Positions 15,889-24,849 of a stretch of 64,000 nt of DNA are shown here, in pieces (within the stretch, counting starts at the first letter, position 1; each line of letters starts with the position of its first letter). A program made the position numbers and the translations under genes. Source of the DNA: Clostridia bacterium (GTDB lineage Bacteria; Bacillota; Clostridia; Oscillospirales; Acutalibacteraceae). The DNA lies in assembly GCA_017428525.1 (NCBI GenBank), contig JAFRQQ010000013.1, positions 186,001 to 250,000 on the forward strand, read 5' to 3'. The notes under the pieces are model-generated. The model worked only from the letters and a program-made list of their open reading frames with translations. It made no database searches and was not told the origin of the DNA.

Positions 15889-15923
15889 ACACAAAAGCGG
15901 CGCACCCGAATGGATACGCCGCT
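15889..15923 (-). terminator. Terminator after the small secreted-protein gene
   Basis: AGCGGCG/CGCCGCT arms at 15923-15917 and 15902-15896 can be extended by an inner AUCC/GGGU helix. On the minus strand the tail reads TTTTGTG, which is a modest T tract. Confidence 0.6.
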
Positions 15924-15979
15924 CGGCTATTCAATTAAATTCTTGCGCAAATTTAATCAAACAAGCGATTCGGACTGAA

Positions 15980-16618
15980 TTAGTCCTCCTTCTTTCTGGT
16001 GCAGACGAACGCAGCGGCAGCAGCCACGGAGATGGCGGCGAACGCAGCGATACCGACGGAAGCGGAGCCGGTGTCGGCGGGAGCTTCCTCAGCAGTGGTC
16101 TCTTCCACGTCAACGGGCTCAGCGCAAGCACCGCTGTAGAGATCCTTGATCTTCTGCTTCAGGCAGGTAAGGAGATCCTTGAGGGTGGGGATGTTCAGAC
16201 CGGAAAGCTTCGCTTCCAGCTCGGAAACAGCGCCGTTGACATCGATCTGCGCAGCAAGCGCGGTGCCGATGTTCTCAAGGAAGTCAACGATACGGATGAC
16301 GACTGCTTCGATCTCATCCCACTGAGCGAAATTGCTCTTCGCGATGTCAACGATCTTCGCAAGGATGTCGGAAGCGGAGAGATCTGCAAGGATGTGGAGC
16401 GTGTCATCGCCCTGACCCTCATAGTACTTTGCGTCCTCATCGCCGGTGGCGTTGAGCGCCGGGCAGATCTTGTAGTGGGACTCGATGGTCTCACCGTCAG
16501 CGAGGGTGGAGCCGCAGTATGCGCACTTGGCATTGCCCTGAGTGTCAGCTGCGAACGCGACAGTCGCCATGGAGAGCGCCATGATGAGTGCCAGAACGAT
16601 TGCGAGTGCCTTTTTCAT
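15980..16618 (-). CDS. Small secreted or surface-anchored protein of unknown function
   Basis: This 212-residue protein starts with a clear signal peptide (KK, a hydrophobic run, then TVAFAAD; cleavage near residue 24). The mature N-terminus has a CAYC motif and a later HYKIC, so it could bind a metal ion. The middle is helical, with several Leu/Ile/Val-rich stretches. The C-terminus ends as an acidic Thr/Glu stretch, then PADTGSAS, a 19-residue hydrophobic segment and RKKED. This resembles a sortase signal with a non-standard PADTG core, or a simple membrane anchor. It has a good promoter and a terminator. No family was recognised. Confidence 0.75.
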   Translation of the reverse strand: MKKALAIVLALIMALSMATVAFAADTQGNAKCAYCGSTLADGETIESHYKICPALNATGDEDAKYYEGQGDDTLHILADLSASDILAKIVDIAKSNFAQWDEIEAVVIRIVDFLENIGTALAAQIDVNGAVSELEAKLSGLNIPTLKDLLTCLKQKIKDLYSGACAEPVDVEETTAEEAPADTGSASVGIAAFAAISVAAAAAFVCTRKKED

Positions 16619-16668
16619 TTTGAACCATTCCTTTCAAATTTTATTGCAAGAGCAACAATTGTTACCCT

Positions 16669-16697
16669 AGTTTAGCATAGAATCGGCGAAATGTCAA
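16669..16697 (-). promoter_or_regulatory. Sigma-A promoter for the secreted-protein gene
   Basis: On the minus strand TTGACA (16697-16692), 17 bases ending in ATGC, TAAACT (16674-16669), about 50 bases before the ATG at 16618. Confidence 0.7.
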
Positions 16698-16806
16698 CAC
16701 TTTTTATCGGAAAATTGTTAATATTTTTTTCACATTTCCGTCTTTTTTCGTTTCCGTGAGAGAAATGCAACATTCCGGTTTTTTTCTGTGCAACTTCAAC
16801 AACGGT

Positions 16807-18027
16807 TTAATCCGCGGCGGGCGCTTCGGTCGTGGTCACGGGCGCCTCGGTGGTCGGGGCCTCGGTCTTCGGGGCTTCCGTGGTGGTCGGCGCGGGGGCT
16901 GCCGTCGTGGTCGGCTGGGCCTTTGTGGTCGCGGGCGCCTTGGTGGTGGTTTCCTTGCGCGTGCCGTTGTTGAACGCCTCGTGATTCTTGGTGGACCAGA
17001 GGAACCAGACGTCGGCGCCGCTCTGGAAGTAGGAATCATCCACCAGGTTGTTCTGGTCGGCGGAGCGCTTGAATCCGCTCTCCTTCATGCCGCTGACAAA
17101 GAGATTCGCCATGGTGGTGCTCTTGAAGGTGATGCGGCCCTTGACCTTCAGCTCGGTGCGCGGCGCGGTATACTTGGTCAGCTGGCCGGGCACAAAGCCG
17201 GTCGCCCACCAGTAATAATCATAAGGACGGGAGAAGATCTTCTTGTAGCTGCCGTTGTTGTTCTTTGCCCAGTAGCAGTCGAGGGACATCTTCAGCCAGT
17301 CGCTCTTGGCGGCGCAGTTGTAGTGGTTGATATCGCCGGAAGCGCCGGTATAAGTACCCTCGGGCGCAGTGTAAACGCCGATTTCAGCGCCGACAAAGAG
17401 GAAGCCGTACTGGCCCTTCCAGAGCTGGATCATCCAGTCCTTGCCCTCATAGGGGAAGCGGATACGGACCTGGTCGATGAACATGGCCGCGGCAGGCGCG
17501 AGCTTGTCATAAACCTGGTTGTAGCCGGTGTTGACCTGCCAACAGTCCTTATCGTCGGTGTAGTAGAAATCACCTTCGGGATTATAGCGGTAGCCGGCGA
17601 GCGCCTTCTTGGAGAGCGCGTCCTGCGCGGAATACCATTCGCCGCCTTCCTTGGTCGCGGCGGGCTTGGTCGTGGTCGCGGCGGGCTTGGTCGTGCCGGT
17701 CGCCTTCTTGGTGGTGGCTGCCTTCGCGCCGGAGTTGTTGCCCTTGTTGGCAGTGTTCTTGATCGTGCGGGCAACGGTCTTGATCGTCGTGAGCGCATTG
17801 CCGGACGGATCGGTGACGGTTTCCTTGTTTTCATCCGTCACGAATTCCTGCACGGTATACAGCTCGGTGACATACTCCTCGGTGACAGCTTCGGTCGTGA
17901 TTTCATTGTCGGCCTTGGCCGATTTGAAATGACGGGTGATCGGAATCGCTGCTGCGGCGCCGCCGATCACGATGGCAGTGGCTGCGCCGATCACAATGAT
18001 TCTTTTGCCGGAAGTAGAGAGACTCAT
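16807..18027 (-). CDS. Membrane-anchored DUF4474 protein with Thr-rich linkers and tail
   Basis: This 406-residue surface protein has an N-terminal membrane anchor (residues about 9-28) and a Thr/Val-rich stalk. A Thr/Lys/Pro/Ala linker with TTTKPAAT repeats follows, then a globular domain of about 230 residues. Motifs such as YNPEGDFYYTDDKDCWQ, GYNQVYDKLAP, QLWKGQYG and GAEIGVYT mark DUF4474, a family of unknown function common in Clostridia. A second Thr-rich tail (repeats of TTTEAP and similar) follows. The ATG at 18027 is preferred over one at 18033, because AGGAGG lies 8 bases upstream of it but only 2 bases from the other. It follows a DUF4474 paralogue 43 bases upstream, probably in the same operon. 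Confidence 0.82.
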   Translation of the reverse strand: MSLSTSGKRIIVIGAATAIVIGGAAAAIPITRHFKSAKADNEITTEAVTEEYVTELYTVQEFVTDENKETVTDPSGNALTTIKTVARTIKNTANKGNNSGAKAATTKKATGTTKPAATTTKPAATKEGGEWYSAQDALSKKALAGYRYNPEGDFYYTDDKDCWQVNTGYNQVYDKLAPAAAMFIDQVRIRFPYEGKDWMIQLWKGQYGFLFVGAEIGVYTAPEGTYTGASGDINHYNCAAKSDWLKMSLDCYWAKNNNGSYKKIFSRPYDYYWWATGFVPGQLTKYTAPRTELKVKGRITFKSTTMANLFVSGMKESGFKRSADQNNLVDDSYFQSGADVWFLWSTKNHEAFNNGTRKETTTKAPATTKAQPTTTAAPAPTTTEAPKTEAPTTEAPVTTTEAPAAD

Positions 18028-18070
18028 AATCATAACCTCCTGTTATTATAAACAGTTTTTTCTTTCTCTT

Positions 18071-19162
18071 TTATCTGACATCCTGCCAGACGAAAATGAC
18101 ATCCTTGCCATACCGCTTGCAGGTATCCTTGACTGTGGGATTGAAGGTGGCGACCGCGGTGAAGCCCTGCTTGGTCAGCGCGTTCTCAAAGGCCTGCGCC
18201 TGCGTGGCATCCTTGAAGGTGATGTGGCTGAGGATGCGCAGCGGAGAGGAGTCGCGGCGATTGGGCAGCTGGCCGTCCACATAGCCGGTCTCCCACCAGT
18301 GCAGGTCATAGGTGCGGGTGAGCTGCGCGGTGTAATTGCCGTCCCCGTTCTCATCCCAGAGCACGGTCATTTCCATGTAGAGCCAGTCGCTCTCATCCGC
18401 GCAATTATAATGATCGAGCGTGGAGACCTTGCCCTGCGGGCGGGTGTAGATGCCGACCTCGCCGCCGACCGTGCCGATATCGCCGGAAATATACTGACCC
18501 TTCCAGATCTGAATCAGATAATCCTTGGAATCATAGTTGAATTTCAGGCGGCAGGTTTCGATGCTGAAATCGATCAGCTTCGCGCCCGCGTCATACAGCG
18601 GGTTGTAGCCGTATTTGCGCTGGCGGCAGTTCGGATCGGTATCATTATTATATATGTATCGTTTCAGGCCGATCACGTCGTAGTGAGAGCGGTAAAGCCC
18701 GGTCAGGCTCATATCGTTCGGCAGCGAGCTGATCTCGGTCTTGGTCACCTGGACAACGCTCGTCTTCCCGCTTTCCGTATCCTCGAGCACCTCCGGGTTG
18801 ATCGTGGTGCTCTCGGCAGGCTGCGTGGCCTTCTGCGTCGTCGTCGTAGGCGTCTGCTTTTTCGTGGTGGCCGCCGTCGCCTGCTTCTGCGTCGTTGCCG
18901 GCGTCTGCTTCTTCGCGGTGGTCGGCGCTGCCGTCTGCACAATCAGCGCGCTCGTGCGCTCCGCGATCTGCGCAATGGTCAGCGGCGCGGTCTGCGTTTG
19001 ATAGACTTCGGTATAGTTTGTTTCGGCGTCATAGCCGGTCACGGTCGAATCGATCGCGGGGCTGGTGCGTCCGCCGCGGATGGCGAGCACCGTTGCGCCG
19101 GCGGCGATGGCTGCCACGCCGACGGTCAGCGCGGCAATGGCCGCATTCGTTTTTCGGCTCAT
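18071..19162 (-). CDS. Membrane-anchored DUF4474 protein, paralogue of the 16807 gene
   Basis: This 363-residue protein has an N-terminal membrane anchor (about 8-27), a Thr/Gln/Lys-rich linker (about 80-125, TTKKQTPTTTTQKAT) and a C-terminal DUF4474 domain. The domain shares YGYNPLYD, LIQIWKGQY, GGEVGIYTRPQG, LDHYNCADESDWL and TGYVDGQLP with its neighbour. It lacks the Thr-rich tail of the second copy and ends directly after the domain. The two genes look like a tandem duplication that has since diverged. The ATG at 19162 has AAGGGAG upstream, and a promoter lies at 19193-19221. The function is unknown; extracellular location is inferred from the anchor and linkers. Confidence 0.82.
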   Translation of the reverse strand: MSRKTNAAIAALTVGVAAIAAGATVLAIRGGRTSPAIDSTVTGYDAETNYTEVYQTQTAPLTIAQIAERTSALIVQTAAPTTAKKQTPATTQKQATAATTKKQTPTTTTQKATQPAESTTINPEVLEDTESGKTSVVQVTKTEISSLPNDMSLTGLYRSHYDVIGLKRYIYNNDTDPNCRQRKYGYNPLYDAGAKLIDFSIETCRLKFNYDSKDYLIQIWKGQYISGDIGTVGGEVGIYTRPQGKVSTLDHYNCADESDWLYMEMTVLWDENGDGNYTAQLTRTYDLHWWETGYVDGQLPNRRDSSPLRILSHITFKDATQAQAFENALTKQGFTAVATFNPTVKDTCKRYGKDVIFVWQDVR

Positions 19163-19192
19163 TTTCTTTCTCCCTTTTTTGCTCTACTTTAT

Positions 19193-19221
19193 ATTATGCC
19201 ATATTCTGTCGAAAAAATCAA
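19193..19221 (-). promoter_or_regulatory. Promoter of the DUF4474 pair
   Basis: On the minus strand TTGATT (19221-19216), 17 bases, CATAAT (19198-19193). It overlaps the T tract of the tmRNA terminator. Confidence 0.6.
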
Positions 19222-19265
19222 CCGTTTTTCTGCCTGCGCCGCGCAAAACAGCGCAGGCAGCGGTT
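19211..19265 (-). terminator. Terminator of tmRNA (ssrA)
   Basis: On the minus strand CTGCCTGCGC pairs with GCGCAGGCAG (arms 19260-19251 and 19239-19230). An outer AACCG/CGGTT helix closes it with five bulged A, and a run of T (19217-19212) follows. Confidence 0.7.
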
Positions 19266-19266
19266 C

Positions 19267-19613
19267 TGGTGGAGATGGCGGTAATCGAAACCGCGTCCGA
19301 AAAACCCGCACAGGGACTTTCTACGAGTGTAGTTCGCCGTTTAAGATTCCCCCGCACGCCCGCCGACGAACAGGCTGACGCTTGCGGTAGACAGATTGTT
19401 CATGACCGGTTCTCTGCCGCGGCCGGTGCACGTTCACTGCTGATCGACGCCTCATGCGCGGCCGCAGTCCTCCGCGCGGAGACGGCTGCTATTTAAGCAG
19501 CGCGAGCAACAAGATTGTTGTCAGTTAATTTTAAGGTTGCGGATTTTATAGCGGTCCCGCACCGCTACTCGCTTATCCGGGCTTGGATTCCCCGTCGAAA
19601 TCCTTTCATCCCC
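19267..19613 (-). ncRNA. ssrA: Transfer-messenger RNA (tmRNA, ssrA)
   Basis: The 347-base gene reads on the minus strand from GGGGATG (19613) to an encoded CCA (19269-19267). The ends pair as a tRNA-like acceptor stem (GGGGATG with CATCTCC). The 3' end has a T arm with a 5-pair GCGGT/ACCGC stem and a TTCGATT loop, and the 5' part has the conserved AAGGATTTCGACG. The tag reading frame at 19522-19493 would encode DNNLVARAA followed by TAA, read from a GAC resume codon. This is like clostridial tags but ends ARAA instead of ALAA. It lies 11 bases after the smpB stop. No clear promoter is seen between them, so it may be processed from the smpB transcript or driven from within smpB. Confidence 0.95.
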
Positions 19614-19624
19614 ATATTCGGTTT

Positions 19625-20083
19625 TTATCGGCGCATCCCGCGCTCGATGGCGCGTTTTGCGTCCTTCTGCGCGGCGACCGCGCGTTTATCGTAAAGCTTT
19701 TTGCCTTTACACAGTCCGATTTCCACCTTGGCTTTCCCCTTGGAGAAATAGACCTTCAGCGGAATGATCGCCAGCCCCTCCTGCTTGACCGCGGCATACA
19801 GCCGGCGGATCTCGCGCTTGTGGAGCAGCAGGCGCTTTTGCCGCATGGGATCGCGGTTGAAGATATTGCCCTGCTCATACGGGCTGATGTGCATCCCGTT
19901 GACGAACATCTCTCCGTCCTTGACGAAGCACCAGGCGTCCTTCAGATTCAGCTTGCCCTGCCGGATGGATTTGACCTCGGTGCCGAACAGCTCGATCCCG
20001 GCTTCCAGCGTTTCCAGAATGAAATAATCGTGGTAGGCTTTCTTGTTTTGTGCCACGGGTTTGATCCCGCTGTCCTGCGCCAT
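19625..20083 (-). CDS. smpB: SsrA-binding protein SmpB
   Basis: The 152-residue partner of tmRNA in rescue of stalled ribosomes. Recognisable features are the N-terminal [12 protein letters not shown], the OB-fold core with [18 protein letters not shown] and [13 protein letters not shown] segment ([13 protein letters not shown]), the motif [14 protein letters not shown] ([13 protein letters not shown]) and the basic C-terminal tail ([18 protein letters not shown]). The length is typical. A strong AAGGAGGAG precedes the ATG at 20083. It sits directly before the tmRNA gene it serves. Confidence 0.97.
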   Translation of the reverse strand: MAQDSGIKPVAQNKKAYHDYFILETLEAGIELFGTEVKSIRQGKLNLKDAWCFVKDGEMFVNGMHISPYEQGNIFNRDPMRQKRLLLHKREIRRLYAAVKQEGLAIIPLKVYFSKGKAKVEIGLCKGKKLYDKRAVAAQKDAKRAIERGMRR

Positions 20084-20177
20084 GGCTCCTCCTTCCCGCG
20101 CCGATTCAAGGGCACTATTCTATATGTGTGCCGCCGTGCGGAAAGTGTTGCACCGGACACAGAAATATTTTTATATA

Positions 20178-20588
20178 TTATTTAGGGGTGCGGCGTCTGG
20201 CGTAGAAGCTCTGCTTCTGACTGCGCGCCTGGGCCTCGCGTCTGGCCTCCGCCGCCCGCTTCGCCTTCACGCGCGAGAGAGGCTTGCCCTTCGCGGCGGG
20301 CTTTTTCTTCGGCGGGTCCTCTTCGGTTTTCTCTTTATAAAGCACAATGCTGCCGCCGATGACCTGCACGACCTCGCTTTCCGTCGCCGCGGCCAGCTGA
20401 TCGGCAAACGCGCGCGGGGAATCCGGCGCGCTCTCGAGCAGCACCTTGAGCTTGATCAGCTCCCGTTTGCGCAAAGCGTCCGCCGTCTGCTGCACGAGCG
20501 CCTCGGACATGCCGCCCTTGCCGATCTGGAACAGCGGCTCGAGGGCGTTCGCCTGTGCGCGCAGCTGCGCTCTTTCTTTACTCGTCAT
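20178..20588 (-). CDS. yhbY: YhbY family (CRM domain) RNA-binding protein
   Basis: This 136-residue protein has a full CRS1-YhbY (CRM) domain at residues about 2-95: LRAQANALEPLFQIGKGGMS with its GxxG loop, ALRKRELIKLKVL and VVQVIGGSIVLYKE. These proteins bind rRNA and are linked to 50S subunit maturation. An extra basic tail of about 40 residues (KKKPAAKG, RRTPK) follows the domain. The ATG at 20588 was chosen for the GGAGAAGG upstream and the conserved domain start. It overlaps the end of rdgB by 11 bases, so they are co-transcribed. Confidence 0.92.
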   Translation of the reverse strand: MTSKERAQLRAQANALEPLFQIGKGGMSEALVQQTADALRKRELIKLKVLLESAPDSPRAFADQLAAATESEVVQVIGGSIVLYKEKTEEDPPKKKPAAKGKPLSRVKAKRAAEARREAQARSQKQSFYARRRTPK

Positions 20589-21186
20589 GATCCTTCTCCT
20601 CGATTTGCTTTGCCAGCGCCCGCACGGAACGGCCGCGGTGGCTGATCGCATCCTTCTGCGCCGCCGTCAATTCCGCCATGGCGGTCTGATAGCCGTATTC
20701 CTCCGGCAGAAACAGCGGGTCGTAGCCGAAGCCGCCGCTGCCGTGCGGCTCGAAGCCGATGCGTCCGCGGCATTCTCCGCGCGCAAACAGCCGCCGCCCG
20801 TCGGGATAGACGCAGCAGGCAACGCTCACAAACGCCGCGCCGCGCTGCTCTGCCGGCACGTCGGCCAGCGCCTCGAGCAGCTTGCGGTTATTCGCCTCGT
20901 CGTCGCCGTGGCCGCCCGCATACCGCGCGGAATAGACGCCGGGCGCGCCGTCGAGCGCATCCACGGTCAGGCCGGAATCATCCGCCACGCAGGGCAGACC
21001 GGTCTCGCGGCAGCCGCTTTCGGCCTTCAGCAGCGCGTTTTCCTCAAAGGTGACGCCGGTTTCCTCAACGTCGGTGAGCGTGACGCCCGCCTCCTCGGCC
21101 AGCAGCACGCGGATGCCCAACGGCGCGAGAATGCGCTGCAGCTCCGCCCGTTTTTTCATATTATGGGTCGCAATGATATAATCCAT
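20578..21186 (-). CDS. rdgB: Non-canonical purine NTP pyrophosphatase, RdgB/HAM1 family
   Basis: This 202-residue enzyme hydrolyses XTP, dITP and ITP to monophosphates to keep deaminated purines out of nucleic acids. Typical motifs are present: the N-terminal [13 protein letters not shown], the active-site region [23 protein letters not shown] (shown here by its key DDSG and SARY), GFGYDPLF and SHRGRS near the end. The ATG at 21186 begins the conserved domain. The stop codon of ftsY is 4 bases upstream, and the gene overlaps yhbY. Confidence 0.96.
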   Translation of the reverse strand: MDYIIATHNMKKRAELQRILAPLGIRVLLAEEAGVTLTDVEETGVTFEENALLKAESGCRETGLPCVADDSGLTVDALDGAPGVYSARYAGGHGDDEANNRKLLEALADVPAEQRGAAFVSVACCVYPDGRRLFARGECRGRIGFEPHGSGGFGYDPLFLPEEYGYQTAMAELTAAQKDAISHRGRSVRALAKQIEEKDHDE

Positions 21187-21190
21187 GCGG

Positions 21191-22114
21191 TCAGTCCTCG
21201 TCGGTATCCTCTTCAAACAGCGCCTCGGCAAAGGCTCTGGCGTTGAACGGGCGCAGATCGTCGATCCCCTCGCCCACGCCGATGAATTTCACCGGCAGCT
21301 TCAGTTCGTTCTTGATGGAGAGCACGACGCCGCCCTTGGCCGTGCCGTCAAGCTTGGTCAGGATGATGCCGGTCACCTCGGCGATTTCCTTGAATTCCTT
21401 CGCCTGGTTGACGGCGTTCTGGCCGGTCGTCGCGTCGAGCACGAGGAAAACCTCGCGGTCGGCATAGGGCAGCTGCCGGTCGATCACGCGATAGATCTTG
21501 GACAGCTCCTCCATCAGATTCTTTTTATTGTGAAGCCGGCCCGCGGTGTCGCAGATGATGATATCCGCGTTGCGCGCCTTGCCTGCGCTGACGGTGTCGA
21601 ACACCACGGCGGCGGGATCCGCGCCTTCCTTGTGCTTGACCAGATCGACGCCCGCGCGATCGGCCCAGATTTCCAGCTGGTCGATCGCAGCCGCGCGGAA
21701 GGTATCCGCCGCGCCGAGGATGACCTTTTTGCCGTCCTCTTTGAACATGGCGGCCATCTTGCCGATCGAGGTGGTCTTGCCCACGCCGTTGACGCCGATG
21801 ACCAGGATCACGGAGGGAATCGTCACGAAGTCGATCTCCTCGCCGCCGCTGAGCATATCGGCAACGATCTCCTTGATCTCTTCCTTGACGTCCTTCGCAC
21901 GGTGCAGATTCTTCTTGAACACATGGTCGCGCAGCTCCTCGACGATCTGCATGGAGGTCGTCACGCCGCAATCGGCCATCACAAGGATTTCTTCGAGATC
22001 GTCATAGAATTCATCGTCGATCTCATTTTTGCCGTAGAGGGCGGAATTGATCGCGCCGGACATGCTGTCGCGCGTCTTTTTCAGCCCTTTGTTGAGCTTC
22101 TTGAACAGTCCCAT
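21191..22114 (-). CDS. ftsY: Signal recognition particle receptor FtsY
   Basis: This 307-residue SRP receptor GTPase has an N-terminal helical N domain and the full G domain: [13 protein letters not shown] (G1), [21 protein letters not shown] (G3), [10 protein letters not shown] (G4/G5) and the C-terminal [12 protein letters not shown]. It lacks the long acidic A domain of E. coli FtsY, as is usual in Gram-positive bacteria. It begins 12 bases after the dnaA stop. The dnaA-ftsY pairing is not the common dnaA-dnaN order. Confidence 0.97.
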   Translation of the reverse strand: MGLFKKLNKGLKKTRDSMSGAINSALYGKNEIDDEFYDDLEEILVMADCGVTTSMQIVEELRDHVFKKNLHRAKDVKEEIKEIVADMLSGGEEIDFVTIPSVILVIGVNGVGKTTSIGKMAAMFKEDGKKVILGAADTFRAAAIDQLEIWADRAGVDLVKHKEGADPAAVVFDTVSAGKARNADIIICDTAGRLHNKKNLMEELSKIYRVIDRQLPYADREVFLVLDATTGQNAVNQAKEFKEIAEVTGIILTKLDGTAKGGVVLSIKNELKLPVKFIGVGEGIDDLRPFNARAFAEALFEEDTDED

Positions 22115-22126
22115 AGGTTACCTCTG

Positions 22127-23428
22127 TCAGTTTTCTTCGGAATTCTTGATGATCGCGTCCACCATGCGCTGGATGGAGGGATCGCGCTCGATCTGCCGGC
22201 CGATGTATTCCAGCGAATGGAAGACCGTCGTGCGGTCGCGGCCGAAGTATTCGCCGATTTCCTTCTGCGTCAGGCCGGTGTGCTCATGGATCGCGTAAAT
22301 CGCAATGTGGCGCGCCTTGGCCACGCGGGCGTTCTGCTTCTTGGAAAGAATATCGGTCTCCGGCACGCCGTAGGTGCGCGCCGTTTCACGGATCATGCGG
22401 TTGACAACGGCCGAAATCGGGCGGCTGTCGCTCATCAGCTCGCGCAGCGCACGCTTGACCATCGGCAGGGTGACGGGCACCTTTTCGATATTGGCCAGGG
22501 CGTTGAGCTTGTTGACCGCGCCCTCGAGCTGACGGATATTGGATTTGATATGCTCCGCGATGTAATCCGCCACATCCTCCGGCATATCGAGGCCGAGCGC
22601 CTTGGCCTTGCGCTGCACGATCACGACGCGGGTCTCAAACTCCGGCGGCTGAATATCGGACATCAGGCCGCTTTCGAACCGACCGCGCAGACGGTCCACG
22701 AGGTCGCTGATCTCCTGCGGCGGACGGTCGGCGGTGAGCACGATCTGCTTTTTCGCATCCACAAGCGCGTTGAAGGTGTGGAAAAATTCCTCCTGCGTGG
22801 ACTGCTTGCCGGCGATGAACTGGATATCGTCCACGAGCAGCGCGTCGCAGTTGCGATACTTCTCGTGAATCTCATTCATGCGGTTTTTATTGATGCCCTC
22901 GATGATCAGGTTCACGAAATCCTCGCCGCGCGTGAAAATGACGTCCGCGTTGGGGTTGCGGCGCTTGATCTCATGGCTGATGGCACAGAGCAGATGGGTC
23001 TTGCCCAGGCCGGAATAGCCGTAGATGAACAGCGGGTTGTAGGCGCTGCCGGGATTCTCCGCCACGGTTTTGGCCGCCGCGTGCGCAAACCGGTTGGACG
23101 AGCCGACCACAAAGGTATCGAAGGTGTAGTCCGCATAGCTCTCCACCATCGGCTCCCCGACCGGCGTCACGGTTTCCGGCACCACAGCCGGATCGGTCAG
23201 CACGACCTCAACGTCCAGGCCGAGCACGGTTTTAAAGGCGTCGCGGATGGTATTGTAAAAGCGCTTTTCAATCACGGAACGCACAAAGCCGCCCGCGGCG
23301 ATCTCCGCCTTCGTGCCCTCAAAGCTGAGGATCTTCAGGGGCTTGAGCCACACGTTGAAAATGACTTCTCCTTCCACCCGTTTCATTTCCTGACAGACGA
23401 GATCCCACATCTCGTTGATGGATTCCAT
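22127..23428 (-). CDS. dnaA: DnaA-family replication initiator with divergent DNA-binding domain
   Basis: This 433-residue protein has all DnaA domains. Domain I is residues 1-75; a very short linker leads to the AAA+ domain with YTFDTFVVGSSNRFAHAAA, Walker A GYSGLGKT (137-144), Walker B LLVDDIQ (197-203) and RLRGRFESGL. Domain IV spans about 340-433. There the usual GGRDHTTV signature reads GRDRTT (396-401): one Gly is missing and the His is Arg. The next gene is ftsY rather than dnaN, and no consensus DnaA box (TTATCCACA) is visible in the upstream gap. It could be the only DnaA with altered box recognition, or a second, diverged copy. Confidence 0.88.
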   Translation of the reverse strand: MESINEMWDLVCQEMKRVEGEVIFNVWLKPLKILSFEGTKAEIAAGGFVRSVIEKRFYNTIRDAFKTVLGLDVEVVLTDPAVVPETVTPVGEPMVESYADYTFDTFVVGSSNRFAHAAAKTVAENPGSAYNPLFIYGYSGLGKTHLLCAISHEIKRRNPNADVIFTRGEDFVNLIIEGINKNRMNEIHEKYRNCDALLVDDIQFIAGKQSTQEEFFHTFNALVDAKKQIVLTADRPPQEISDLVDRLRGRFESGLMSDIQPPEFETRVVIVQRKAKALGLDMPEDVADYIAEHIKSNIRQLEGAVNKLNALANIEKVPVTLPMVKRALRELMSDSRPISAVVNRMIRETARTYGVPETDILSKKQNARVAKARHIAIYAIHEHTGLTQKEIGEYFGRDRTTVFHSLEYIGRQIERDPSIQRMVDAIIKNSEEN

Positions 23429-23481
23429 TTCACATCCTCCGATTCTCCGTCATATTTTCCAATCTATCAATAAAACTGTTG

Positions 23482-23494
23482 CCCCCGCAGGGGG
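23482..23494 (-). other. GC-rich hairpin in the dnaA leader
   Basis: CCCCC/GGGGG arms with a 3-base loop lie in the transcribed leader, about 37 bases after the -10 box and about 54 before the dnaA start. It could affect translation or RNA stability. It has no T tract. Confidence 0.4.
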
Positions 23495-23530
23495 ACGTGA
23501 TCAAATTTTACAGAAGACGATACATAATAG

Positions 23531-23559
23531 ATTATAGCAGATACGGCGCGGCAATGCAA
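23531..23559 (-). promoter_or_regulatory. Sigma-A promoter of the dnaA operon
   Basis: On the minus strand TTGCAT (23559-23554), a 17-base spacer ending in TGC, TATAAT (23536-23531), an extended -10. It gives a leader of about 95 bases before dnaA. Confidence 0.8.
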
Positions 23560-23633
23560 GCATGAATTGCGCTCGATCGGGCGAAAAATAACGGAAAAGC
23601 GGCGTCGTTTTTGGGGATTTCGTCACATGGGCA

Positions 23634-23663
23634 CAAAAAAGGCCGGTTCAAAGCGAACCGGCC
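23634..23663 (-). terminator. Rho-independent terminator after rpoD
   Basis: On the minus strand a perfect 9-pair stem GGCCGGTTC/GAACCGGCC (23663-23655 with 23649-23641) is followed by six T (23640-23635). Confidence 0.9.
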
Positions 23664-23671
23664 GCGGGAAA

Positions 23672-24760
<1,089 letters not shown>

Positions 24761-24849
24761 CAAACCATCCTCTCTTTCATGCATCCTTGCTGTTGTATGT
24801 CCGTTGACGCGATCCGCCGCCGGCAGCGGCTGACCGCGATGCTCTGCGG

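Noticed and set aside
21185..23473. 762-residue plus-strand frame antisense to ftsY and dnaA
   Set aside because: It is the shadow of two conserved genes. The composition (His, Arg, Asp, Leu rich) is typical of antisense translation and there is no start signal.
23429..23671. Chromosomal origin next to dnaA
   Set aside because: I found no TTATCCACA-like boxes or AT-rich unwinding region. A promoter, a hairpin and the end of rpoD account for the gap.
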